NCBI RefSeq assembly: GCF_025118155.1
Contig: NW_026251391.1
Coordinates: 499,501 to 563,500 of the forward strand
Length of the DNA: 64,000 nt
Source: Cokeromyces recurvatus
Lineage: Eukaryota; Mucoromycota; Mucoromycetes; Mucorales; Mucoraceae
Direction of reading: 5' to 3'
Positions within the stretch are counted from its first letter, which is position 1. The number at the start of each line of letters is the position of its first letter. The notes below the pieces were generated by a model that ran no database searches, had not been told where the DNA came from, and saw only the letters and a list, made by a program, of their open reading frames with translations. The position numbers and the translations under genes are program-made. This document shows, in pieces, positions 12,281 through 23,333 of this stretch.

Positions 12281-13761
12281 ATGCCAAACAATTCACCACA
12301 TCCAAACTCTTTATCGCCGCATTCTAAACAAGCTACGTCCGCTTTTCAATGGCCAATCCCACCTTCACCGTCTCATTTAAAGTCTATAAATAACACTACT
12401 TATTCTGCTACCTCTAATTCTAATATGAATGAAATTACTGTAAAAGAAATATTAGATCGATACAGTAGTGATCCTGAATTATTAAAATATATTTTAACTG
12501 CTAAATCTGAAGAAGATAAGGTAGATAATAAAATTAATGTTGACTATATAACGACGAAAAAAAAAGGGGAGGACTCTTATCTCTATTTACATAGAAAAAA
12601 GCAGCTAGAGATACACTTAAAGCAGAGGAAGCACGTATTATAATACGTCAAATGGACTTAGACTTTGCTCGTGAACAAGTAAAGGCAACAGCAAGATTTG
12701 AAAGACAACCACAACAGGGATATGTTTCTATTCCTCCTCAACAGCAACCTACACTTCCACCACCATTACCACTTTCCCAGCCACCTACTTATGGTCCTTA
12801 TTATGGACTTGCACCTGTTCAACAACAATTACTTGCACGCTTTCATTACCCATCTCAACAGGGACAAAACAATCAACCATCATATCATCATCATAGCCAT
12901 CATCCACCTCCTCCTTCACCTTCTGTCCCTTATCCTCATTCTGCTCATCCACTTTGCCCTCCTCAGCAACCGCCATCTCATCCTACTAATGCTACACCTA
13001 CAAATCCTCCTTCCTCTTCATCAACATCATCAACATCATCATCATCTTCTTCTTCTTTAAATAGTCATCCTAACATAACTAACAATAAAACTACCTTATC
13101 TGCAACTACAAATGAAGATAATCATCATAAAAAGCGTAGTAGATCTTCTATTTCATCGTCAACAAGCAATAACAATAACGAGGAACACCAACAAGATAAA
13201 TTATCACATAATAAAGTGATGGAAGCTTTAAAAGCTAAAATTCAAAGAGGAAATGGTGGACCCCCTTCTCCATTGTCCTCTTCACCCACAAATCGTCAAC
13301 AACAGGACACCACTACCAGTCACAAAAAGAGAAAATCTACTACTGTTTCTCGGCCTTTTACATTGGCTCAACAACCATCAGAACGAAGATCTACTATTCC
13401 ATCTAATACTACTACTACTACTACCACTTCTTCTCCTCGATCCACTAAACCCATCTTACCTCCAATTGATACAAGTTTAGGTAGAAAAGAGTGTCAAGTA
13501 GTAGTAGCAGCAGCAGCGGCAGAAGCAGCAGCAGCAGAAGCAGAAGCAGAAGCAGCAGCAACAGCAACAGCAACAACAACAGCGGCAGTTCATAATGATG
13601 ATAGTAGTACAATTATTAAACAAGAGAATTGTGACACTAAACTTACAACAGCTTCTCCAAGTGACCATGTATTATTAAACACCCGTCGTGCACGTTCATT
13701 ATCACCTTCCTCTTCTTTATCGCCTTCTATATCAACAAAAGATGACATTCGTAAATCATAA
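12281..13761 (+). CDS. Uncharacterised fungal protein, helical N-terminus and low-complexity C-terminus
   Basis: Two exons, 12281-12520 and 12595-13761, 468 residues; the 74-nt intron joins SEEDK to KKAARDTLKAEEARIIIRQ in frame. Residues about 50-115 look like a charged helix or coiled coil (VKEILDRYSSDPELLKYIL, then RIIIRQMDLDFAREQVKATA) and are the only ordered part. The rest is rich in Pro, Gln, His, Ser and Thr, followed by an Ala/Glu/Thr tract (about residues 388-415) encoded by GCA/ACA repeats. Basic clusters such as HKKRKS could be nuclear localisation signals. Divergent from NAE1 with a gap of 206 bp. I do not recognise a named family; a transcription-related role is only a guess from composition. 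Confidence 0.75.
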
Positions 13762-13913
13762 AAAAAGAAAAAAGAAGAAAAAAAAAAGAGATTCTTTTCC
13801 TATTCCCCCCTCTCCTCTCCTCTCCCCCCCTTTCTTCTTCTTCTTTTTGTAACTGTTTTATAATAATAAATTACATGATTTATTTTATTTTATTTTTTTC
13901 TATTTTGTTTGTT

Positions 13914-16201
13914 TTAATCCTTATGAGAATATTCATAAGAATGATCAAAAGAGGGCAAAAAACTGTTTCCTGAATTAAGCCTCTTAGGAGCGTGATAGGT
14001 TACATATCTATAAATAACGCCAAACACAAGACCAAAGACAATCATGCTTATAAACCAATGTATTGAAATCCAATTCATCGTATTCACAACAGCCACACCT
14101 ACTTTTTCATGAGCAGCTAAAACAGACTGACCTTTCAGATGATCAAGGTTCTTCAAGGCAATAAAAAGTCCCTCTGGTTTATCTAAATCTAATTCATATC
14201 CATTCATATCTTTGTTATAATATTTAAATTCCTATACACACATATATATATATAAAGTCAGTACATCTAACTGTCAAGTGTCTCTGCTTTGATGATTGGC
14301 TTGTATACATACATCTGGAACGTAGATAATGATCTTTGCAGTCTCATCATGTTCTACCTTGAACTTCTCTGATACATAGTCTTTCCACATAGCTCGATCC
14401 ATCTCAGCAAAGATAAGTTTGATTTGAGTCGAAGGAGTTGATTTATACCATGCTTTAGCAATATTACGAAATTTAGATTGACTAATAGCATCCTTTGCAT
14501 TAACGATATTCAAGACAACAGGAGGAGCATGGTTCTTTTGTAAAATAGACTGTTGATTATTGGGACCCAGTTTAGTGACTAAAGGATATTGTTCATTTTC
14601 AATCCAATTGATAAAGGCATTACGATTCTTGTCTGTATTTTGTGACAAGTTACGTGCATTTTGATACATGTGAATTTTGTTATCCTTTGCGATCAAGGCA
14701 ACAGGTAAATTAGAGGATGATATATTGTACTTTTCCAAGACTCGATCATCTTGTGTACATAAGAAGGGAATAGTTGACCTAAATTTATTTGAAACAGTTT
14801 CAAGTAATTCCTTTTTTGAAGAAATACATGACATTTCAGAATAAATAAATAAATAAATAAAAATAAAACCAACTTACAGGTAATTTGTTGTCCTTTTCTT
14901 TATACATGTAAACGAACACAACTTCTTTTATAGACAAATATTGACTTAATTCATCTGCATTCACTTCTTTTACAGAAGGACTAAAACAAGAATCAATGTT
15001 AATAGATAATAAAAATGTCTTTTATTTTGGTTACAAACCCCGCATGCTCATTTGCAAATTTCATCAGGCTAACTAAAGAACGATCATCATTATAATCAAT
15101 AGGTTCTCCATGACCAAACATTTGAAGAGTAGGGTATCCATCGATATTAAATTCTTCACAAAGAGCTATTAACAGATACATATATATATATTTGCATATC
15201 AGTAAGAATAGGGATAGATAGTAACAATAAAAAAAAAGTCCTTACTTGGTAATTTTAAACAGTTCACCTCGCCTACATTAACTTGACCACGAAGTTGAGA
15301 GGCCATTTCGGTCCAAGTAGGAGCCAATCTTCTACAGTGAGGACACCAAGGTGCATAAAATTTAATAAACCAAGGAACTTGACCTGATGCAATTTTTTTT
15401 AATAGATCACTATCCAAGTTCACTGAAATTCCTTTAGAATTAGGCAAAATAGCTGCTTCCATAATATCTTTTTCAGATTCTGTTTCTAATGCTTTCTCTA
15501 TCTCTTCATTTGATTTAGGCTCTTGTTTTACTTCCATCCTCTCTTCCGATTCTTTTTCTGCAATCAAGGGAGGTGTTCTATTAATAGGCTCTTGGTGAGA
15601 TTTTGTTTCAGCTTTATTCTGAATATAAGCTATGAGAGATTCATAAGAGTTTGCTCCCATGTAACGTTCAATCTTTTCACCATTTTCCCATAATTGTACA
15701 GTAGGGTAGCCCATAATGCCATGAGCATCACATAAATCCCCTTGTGTCGAACAATCAATACTACCAAAATGAATATCACTGTCAGCTGCGAGATGGTCAA
15801 ATTCCTTTGTTGCTTTTTCCCAGTGAGGAGCTATATATACATATATATATATTTATACATATATTTTTGAGAGAGAATGAGAGAGAGAGAGAAGGAGGAA
15901 GAAGAGGGTTGATCAGTAATGGCCATTACTTTATTCTCTCTCTTTCTTTTTTTTTTTTTTTTTCTTCTCTTTTACCAAAATTTCTACAATGAAAGCAATA
16001 CGGAGAATAATGTAGAATCAACCTGATAAAGAATGTTAATTTGATTTTTTTTTATATTCATATCTATTTTGGCATAAGAGAAACTTACCAAGTGCCTGAT
16101 TTGATAAGCTCATTGATATTATCTGGTTTTAATGTAACATCTTCTGAATGTACAAGAGAAATTAAATATCCTATCAGGAATATTAGAATGGTTAATTTCA
16201 T
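13914..16201 (-). CDS. ER membrane thioredoxin-domain protein, PDI-like (TMX/EPS1-type)
   Basis: Seven exons: 16201-16089, 16022-15976, 15830-15246, 15165-15039, 14980-14878, 14810-14313, 14231-13914; 596 residues. The N-terminal MKLTILIFLIGYLISLVHS is a signal peptide. Thioredoxin domain 1 has LILHYSPYCFHCRNF (CFHC), domain 2 has FIKFYAPWCPHCRRL (CPHC), each followed by a cis-Pro GYPT motif. A thioredoxin-like but CxxC-free domain follows. Near the C-terminus is one transmembrane helix (HWFISMIVFGLVFGVIYRYV) with a short cytosolic tail ending YSHKD. A Glu-rich linker (about residues 130-165) separates the two redox domains. Its likely role is disulfide exchange or membrane-protein quality control in the ER. 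Closest named types are yeast Eps1 and animal TMX3; which one is not settled. Confidence 0.88.
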
Positions 16202-16632
16202 ACTGATTATTTAGAAGGAAAAAAAAAAACAAAAGAGAAAAATAAAAATAGTAAAGCAGAAACCATTTATAAAACCGAGTATTTATAATAACCCAGTAAA
16301 AATTGAGTTAAAAATTTACTGCATATTATTATTAATTTCCAAATTAGAAAAACAATACATGATAATAAATTGTGACATATATTGTGGCTTTTATTATTAT
16401 TAACAAAAGAAGCATTTAGTTTCTTTTAGTGACTATACATGATATGCAAAGCAAATTAAAATGATATTCTCACAATATTTTTTTTTAAAAAAAAAAAAAA
16501 AAAAAAAGAAAAGAAAAAAAAAAGAGGAAAGAAGGGCGGGAAAAAAAATAGATAAACAATGTAGAAATACAGAGAGAAAAAGGATGAAATATTATATAAC
16601 AGACAAGGTTAATATATAAGATTTAAAAATGT
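16202..16632. other. Spacer between PDI-like gene start and 6PGDH 3' end
   Basis: No gene seen. Contains a T9 to A21 tract at 16478-16507 followed by purine-rich sequence to about 16545; A/T-rich promoter or 3' flank. Confidence 0.5.
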
Positions 16633-18357
16633 TTAAGCATCATAAGTGGAGGCAGAAACATTACCACCTTTACCGGTCCAGTTGGTGTGAATGTGCTTAC
16701 CAGGGTTAGATAAGAGTTCATAAGTGTGAGCACCAAAGTAGTCACGTTGAGCTTGAAGAAGGTTAGCAGGAAGGATTTCATGACGAAGACCATCATAGAA
16801 GTTCAAGGCAGTAGAGAGAGCAGGGGTAGGGATACCCATCTGAACAGCTTGAGAGATAACATTTCTCCATGATTCTTGAGCCTTAGAGGTAGCATCTTGG
16901 AAGAAAGGATCAAACAACAAGTTTTCCAATTCAGGGTTGTTGGTGTAAGCATCCTTGATCTTACCAAGGAAGACAGAACGAATGATACAACCACCACGCC
17001 ACATCAAGGCAATACCAGCAAAGTTCAAGTTCCATCCATAATCCTTACCAGCTTGACGCATTAACATAAAACCTTGAGCATAAGAAACAATCTTGGCAGC
17101 ATAAAGAGCTTGACCAAGTTGAGCAACAAATTTAGCCTTATCACCTTGGAATTTGTAGGAAGGACCCTTCAAGAGCTTAGAAGCACGGACACGTTCACCC
17201 TTCAAGGCAGAAAGACAACGAGCATAGACAGCTTCACCAATTAAAGTAACAGGAATGCCACGATCAAGGGAGTCAATACCAGTCCACTTACCAGTACCTT
17301 TCTGACCAGCAGTATCAAGAATCTTTTCAACAAGAGGAGTACCATCAGTATCCTTAAACTTGAGAATATCACGAGTGATTTCAATCAAGAAAGAATCCAA
17401 TTCACCCTTATTCCATTCTTCAAAAGTGGCAGCCATCTCTTCATGAGTCATGCCGAGACCTTCTTTCATGATTTGATAAACTTCACAAATCAATTGCATA
17501 TCACCATATTCTATTCGGAATAAAAAAATAAAGTTAAGATTCGTGTTCCCAAATAATGACGCGCATTTGATGAATAATCATAGTTTAAAACTTACCAATA
17601 CCGTTGTGAACCATCTTAACATAATGACCAGCACCAGATTCACCAACCCAATCACAACAAGGAGCACCATCAGGAGCCTTAGCAGAGATATCTTGGAAGA
17701 TGTTCTTAATGACAGGCCAGGCCTTAGAGTTACCACCAGGCATCAAAGAAGGACCATAACGAGCACCTTCTTCACCACCAGAGACACCAGAACCAACAAA
17801 CAAAATACCCTTAGGTTCCAATTCCTTAGCACGACGAATAGAATCAGGGAAGTGAGAGTTACCACCATCAATAATAACATCACCTTCTTCAAGATAAGGT
17901 AACAATTGTTCAATAAAAGCGTCAACTGCAGCACCAGCCTTAACGAGCAACATAACCTTTCTAGGACGCTTCAACTTGGCACAGAATTCTTCAACAGAAT
18001 GAGCGCCAACAATCTTTGTACCCTTGGCTTCATTGTTCAAGAAGTCGTCAACCTTGGAAGTAGTACGGTTGTAAGCACAAACAACATAGCCATGATCGTT
18101 CATGTTCAAAATAAGATTTTGACCCTATTTCAAAGAACATAGGCATCTATATTTAGTATTCATATATTTATACATGTATATGTATATACAAATATATAAA
18201 AGAAAATGTTTAAATCATCATAATTACCATAACGGCCAAACCAATAAGACCAATATCAGCACTATTAAATATAATAATATAAACGCGTTAAGGATACTTT
18301 TTTCTTTTTCTTTTTTTTCGAATTATTAACAGAGATAACTTACACAGCTTCAACCAT
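16633..18357 (-). CDS. 6-phosphogluconate dehydrogenase, decarboxylating
   Basis: Four exons: 18357-18344 (14 nt), 18261-18228 (34 nt), 18124-17596, 17510-16633; 484 residues, standard size. The protein begins [20 protein letters not shown], the Rossmann GxAxMGxN NADP site assembled across three exons. [18 protein letters not shown] and [16 protein letters not shown] carry the substrate-binding and catalytic Lys/Asn residues, and the C-terminus has [12 protein letters not shown]. It oxidises 6-phosphogluconate to ribulose 5-phosphate, CO2 and NADPH in the pentose phosphate pathway. Codon use is more C/G-ending than in neighbouring genes, consistent with high expression. Confidence 0.96.
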
Positions 18358-19326
18358 TTTTAAAGATAAATTTCCCTAATAAATAAAGAAAAATTAGGAA
18401 AGAAAGAATAAAAACTCGAAAAAAAAAAGTACACATTATATATAACATTTTTAGTGAAGGTCTCGGATGATGTAAGCTATTAATGGGCGCCTGCTTTTTT
18501 TTAGGGGACTGCTAAATTGAAATACGTTATCCGGACACATTATCAAATCAACTTGTAGAAGGATTTTACGTTTTTATCGAGTCCTTATATTTTTTATTTT
18601 TTCTTTCTTTCTGATCCTATTATAAAAAGAATCTGAAATCAGTTAAAAGATATGAAAGTAAGATATAAAGTGCTGGTTAGCATAAATTACCTGCTGCTTC
18701 TGCTACTGCTGCTACTACTGTAGTAGTTGAATAAGATTTTTTTTTTTTGTTTTTTTGTGACTTGAAATGGGGGAATAGCTTTTTCTAGAATTGATCAATT
18801 TAACCGTTTTCAATTTTATTGGATAAAAGTTGGAAATGATTAATAAATATAAACTTTACGTTAACCCTAACCAAGTTTACGTAATAATAATCTTCCTTTT
18901 ATTAATCTCATGTTTGGAAAACCTTTAATACATTTATGTACACATGTACAAATATCTTATTATTTTTATTTGTTATAGTCTTTATTTTTAGTCATTATTC
19001 ATTTTATGAATGCTTCTTTATAGTCTATTTTTATATCATAAATCAAGCTTATTGTTACTATTTGTATAATATGCAAACCATTGAATTCCGCGGATTAATT
19101 TGGAAAAAAAAAAGACATGAATATATCTTATTTTCAATACTATTGATGTGATATACTTAGATCTCTTTAATTCGCCAATAAAAATTATTTATTTCTAAAG
19201 ACTCTTATCTCAAATATTGAGGCTTAAAATAAAAAGACTGATCAAGAATTAAGGCTCAGTCAAGCTACATAAACTCAGTCATTTTCATATTGCAACTTGA
19301 TAATTAAAGCCGCAATAGACTTTTGT
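18358..19326. other. Spacer between 6PGDH and the Fanzor element
   Basis: No convincing gene. Contains a CTGCTTCTGCTACTGCTGC-like microsatellite at about 18692-18720 and a short TTAACCCTAACC motif at about 18860-18871. Small open frames here lack any recognisable family. Confidence 0.5.
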
Positions 19327-19328
19327 TA

Positions 19329-19466
19329 CAGTCGAAGAAACTAGGTTGGGTCAATAAAAAATTTTTTTGACCATTTCCAAAATAAATTGGGATAGGGTTG
19401 CAAAATTAGGACGCCAATATGAAAATGGGACATTGGTACGAAAATAGTACACAGAAGGGAATATGG
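19329..19466 (+). repeat. Left terminal inverted repeat
   Basis: 138 bp, reverse complement of 21862-21999 with one clear mismatch near the tip (GTCGAAG against GTCAAAG). It includes a near-palindrome at 19349-19372 (GGTCAA...TTGACC around an A/T core) and the first units of a 19-bp array. Confidence 0.92.
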
Positions 19467-19543
19467 ATCACCAGTATGAGAATAGGAAATCAGTGTGAAA
19501 ATGGAACACATAAGAGAATATGGGACACGAACGCGAATGTGGG
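19411..19543 (+). repeat. Seven degenerate 19-bp tandem units
   Basis: Units start at 19411, 19430, 19449, 19468, 19487, 19506 and 19525, each exactly 19 nt, with the loose pattern acaccagtatgaaaatggg. The first three belong to the terminal inverted repeat, so three mirrored units also occur at the right end; the last four are left-end only. Confidence 0.75.
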
Positions 19544-19972
19544 ACTATACTGAACAAATTTAAAGATTTTTTTTTTGCCTTGATTTAAGGGTTGTAACCC
19601 TAAAAAACAGCTATCCTCTATAGCGCTCGTATCATTCTAGTACTTCATGATCTAAGAGTCGAAGATAAAATTCATTTGTGTATAACTTTTACTTAACCAA
19701 CAAGGCCTTTATTGTTTAAATGATAGCTGAAGTAATTCTGCTCAGTTATAAAAATGAATTTAAATAATCAAAAGATATATTCTCTTCAATTATAATAACA
19801 AGACTTCACGTCATAGCTTTCATTACAATATGACACATTTTACACTGAGTATATTTTCTAGTTTGTATATTAAGGACGAAGTACCCAGTAAGCAGCGAGA
19901 GATAAAAACAAACTCTTTGATATACATGTTCAGTTTCTCAAATTTTTTTATACTAAAATTGTATAAACTAGA

Positions 19973-21795
19973 ATGCGAAAGTTGGCTGTATCAAGAACTT
20001 GGATATATAATCATGTATATGATCAAGTGCTTACACATTCCCAGTCATCCTCTATACCTAATGATATTCTTGCCCCTTCTGATCCGGATGTGGCCAATAA
20101 TCTCCCAAGTTTCTTAAATCCTTTGATTTCAGAAGTGAAGAATCGCATGTCCAAGCTTCCAGTGTCTAAAGAAAGCTTAAACAATGAACCCTTCAAAATT
20201 CTATCCGCATTAAGGGCATATCGTTAAAAAAATATGATGATATATACAAGGCCCAAACTCCTCAAAATGACAAAAGCGATTTGATTAAGTCCCTACTTCC
20301 AAGACGTTTTAGTCTATTCCCAAATCCTGGATTGCACTGGCGATTCATAAAGATTAATGCTCAGAACCTAACCGGAATTTTCCCAGATGCTAAACAAAAA
20401 AAAGCAAACTAATGAATCATCTCCTTTCGATCATAAACAAAGATGCTTCTATCAAATGTTTGACTTTAAGAAGCTGGGCATTCAAAGGTATACATTACTA
20501 TTACATATATCTATAAATCAAATTACTGACGAAAAAAAATATATAGTTGTGAAAAGCTTCAAGCACTGCCTGAACAAAAAGGAAAGATGTTTCTCAATGG
20601 ATTGTATACTGATGGCTACACATGCAGAGTTTTATTTGCTAGAAAAGCGCTTCCGTCATCACCAGAAGACAATATCTGTCTAGAGTTGAACGATTTTACA
20701 AGCGAAGAGGTGGACAAGCATTTCTGTCCATGTACTGTAGACCCAGGAAGACGGGATCCGTTCGTCTCTTATCACGGTGGCACTGACATACGTCGCTTGT
20801 CCTCAATCGAATATTACAATATGGGTGGAAGTGTAAGACGAATGAAAGAGCAACAGAAGCGCAAACAGAGATTAGGTATTGAAAAGATTGAAACAGACAT
20901 TCCTTCGCCTAAAACTGCGTCTGTAGAACAATTTGTTTTGTACATAACTCACATGCTACAGCACATGAATACTTTGCTTAATTTCTATGGCTTTGAAGCT
21001 TCTAAGATTAAATGGTTGAACTATCTTAGTTCCCAAAAAGCCATCCAAGAAAGTGTCAACATCTTAATAAATGGTGGAAAGAAGTATAATAAAAGCAGGA
21101 GAAAGAAGACAAAGGAAAACAGAAAGAGAAGGAGGAAAACTCGTAAGCCTCGTACTGCTCAAGAAGAAAGAACACTCACCACCATCCCAAAATCAAAAAG
21201 GTATACACTTTTTTTATTATTAATATTATTTCAGTAAACTCTAATTATTATATCTGTAGCTTACAGCAGAAACAACAAAGTCTGTTTTGGAAAGGGAAAC
21301 AGCAGCAAGATGCCTCTGGTGGTCCTTGGTGACGGACTAAAAAAACAAGGATCATATCAAGTTCAAAGGTCTCCGTCATGACGTATCTAATAAAATACAT
21401 CAACAATTAAAAACAAGGCAAAGGCTTGGAGAACTCTTGCTACTAAACATCAATGAATTTAATACATCAAAGGTTATTAAGAAAGAAAATAACACATAGT
21501 TTACATATTGCACTTTCAGCTAAAACCAATTCTTCACAGATCTGCAATTCTTGCTTTAAAAATGATATAGAAAATCTGAAGTGTAGGGAAGATGACCATG
21601 ATAAAAAAAATCCATCAAGTATTGAAGTGTAAAACTTGCAATACCTTTTGGATTCGAGATGTAATGGCCAGCAAAAATATATTTTACATAGCTCAGTCTA
21701 TATGGAATGACAATGACCGCCCCATCGTCTTCAAACGACAAACCGCCACCTCCAATGTGGTTGTCCCGGCTCACTCCGGTGAACCGACGACTTAA
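19973..21795 (+). pseudogene. Fanzor (TnpB-like RNA-guided nuclease family) gene, frame-broken
   Basis: Segments of one protein lie in order on the plus strand: 19973 to about 20200; about 20200-20403 (LFPNPGLHWRFIKINAQNL); 20403-20487; intron 20488-20546; 20547-21200; intron 21201-21266; 21267-21345; 21346-21430s; probable intron to 21540; then 21541-21795. RuvC-I Asp is in TVDPGRRDPFVS, RuvC-II Glu in NINEFNTSK, RuvC-III Asp in WIRDVMASKNI, and the zinc ribbon is CNSC...CKTC, so every catalytic and metal ligand expected of TnpB/Fanzor is still present. Three frame changes fall at A7-A8 runs (20396-20403, 21339-21345, 21603-21610), each consistent with one extra A; a fourth lies between about 20190 and 20226. 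A basic Lys/Arg tract follows RuvC-I. Probably inactive as written, but recently so. Confidence 0.8.
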
Positions 21796-21999
21796 TGATG
21801 TTACAGGTAAGAAGTTGTAACAATTTTGATTTGACTAAACAAACTAAAGTATCTTAATTTCCCATATTCCCTTCTGTGTACTATTTTCGTACCAATGTCC
21901 CATTTTCATATTGGCGTCCTAATTTTGCAACCCTATCCCAATTTATTTTGGAAATGGTCAAAAAAATTTTTTATTGACCCAACCTAGTTTCTTTGACTG
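21796..21999 (+). other. Fanzor 3' flank and right terminal inverted repeat; candidate guide-RNA end
   Basis: About 204 bp from the Fanzor stop to the element end, of which 21862-21999 is the right inverted repeat with a near-palindromic A/T core. In TnpB and Fanzor systems the guide RNA scaffold comes from the element end downstream of the nuclease gene, so this is the expected place. No transcript evidence is visible; this is inference by position. Confidence 0.4.
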
Positions 22000-22001
22000 T
22001 A

Positions 22002-22154
22002 CCCAGGAAACTATTTAACAGTAATAGTATGACACAATCAAGCTTAATACAGTATTAGTTATACAATTTAAATTTTGTTTTGTTTTTTTATTTGGATTTT
22101 TTTTTTTAGATTATACATAGTGAAATATATCTGCTCTTCATTATATAATATTTT

Positions 22155-22189
<35 letters not shown>

Positions 22190-23333
22190 TAGGCTAATAT
22201 AAATGCTTTCATTACTTATAAGATCATATGCGACTCTACAGGTCATTGGCTTTTTATTATATAGTTATCTGTATATCCTTAGCAGTTTGTAAAATAAAAT
22301 AAAAAGAAAAATAAACTCCGGATTACGTAAGATATGTCGACCCCCTTTTTTTTTTTTCGAAATCAAAATTCCCGATTACAATATAATGTATATCTAATGC
22401 ACGATAAATAACTTTGTATAATTTTGCAATACATTTACCTATAACTACTCTAAATTTATATGCACTACTATTCAATACATAAATATATATATACACACAC
22501 ATACACAAATATACATATATGTATATTACATAGAATTAGTATATCAATCTCTTTAAAACAAATGTTTTTATATCAAAAGAAAAAAATAAGCCTCCGCTAC
22601 AGTATAAAGATTATATGAATTATTCTTGATAATAAATTATCAAGGTATTACTACAATTATAATGTAAGATGGATATACAAAATATCATTAAAGAGTATAT
22701 ATATAACTATGTATATATATCACTTAGATTATAACATTAGTAGTAGTATATTCAACAGATCTAACAATTTGGCTTAATGCTAAATTTGAATATTTACATG
22801 GTAATAATGTCTACACTTGCTGGATTAAACTCGTTTACAGAACCACAGTAGATATGGCACTTTACTATGATTAAATGCATTTTCAATAGTGATTAAATAG
22901 TAATTATACTTACTTATTTTTATTCAAGCCAAAGTAAAGAAATAACTCCTATTATGTTTAGTATAAGCATAGTTTGCAAATATTTATATACACATATACA
23001 TATTCTAAAAGTTAAAGTTACTTGTAAATGAATAGATAAACAATCTAGTATAGTAGAAGGAAGTTTTAAGATTTATATAATCTATTTACAATTAAAATAC
23101 TTTTTTTTTTAGTTGAATAAGATGGTGGTAATAGAGATTACTTTAAAATATAGAAAATAGTATGCATCATATGATCTTTCATCAGCAAATAACTTTATTA
23201 AAAATTCCAAATTTATTTTCAAAATAGATATAATACTATAGTCCTATACATGTATAAATACTAGGATTTCTTAAAAATACACGCATACAAATAGATAGTC
23301 GTATTAATGTTTATAATTATTATGATTATTATC
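22002..23333. other. Spacer between Fanzor element and first stomatin gene
   Basis: AT-rich, with TA repeats at about 22158-22186 and 22488-22530. No open frame with a recognisable product. Confidence 0.5.

Larger units (their letters stand above)
19329..21999 (+). mobile_element. Fanzor-bearing DNA transposon with Tc1/mariner-like termini
   Basis: A 2671-bp element running from CAGTC to GACTG with 138-bp terminal inverted repeats (19329-19466 and 21862-21999) that differ at about one position. It is flanked on both sides by TA (19327-19328, 22000-22001), as expected for a TA target-site duplication. The only recognisable gene inside is the TnpB-like Fanzor relic at 19973-21795; no DDE transposase is present, so mobility would need an enzyme in trans. 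Fanzor genes captured by eukaryotic DNA transposons, including Mariner-type ones, are known. The near-identity of the two arms suggests recent mobility or ongoing arm conversion. Confidence 0.85.

Noticed and set aside
13477..13668. Cys-rich minus-strand frame
   Set aside because: Antisense of GCA/ACA repeats in the gene at 12281-13761; not a cysteine-rich peptide gene.
19411..19543. Regular 19-bp units considered as a CRISPR-like array
   Set aside because: Units are contiguous with no spacers, are degenerate, and partly belong to a transposon inverted repeat in a eukaryote.
21497..21499. In-frame TAG in the Fanzor gene taken as a nonsense mutation
   Set aside because: It lies inside a plausible 68-nt-class intron (GTTATT...CACAG) that joins NTSK to ICNSC, so it is probably not in the mature message.
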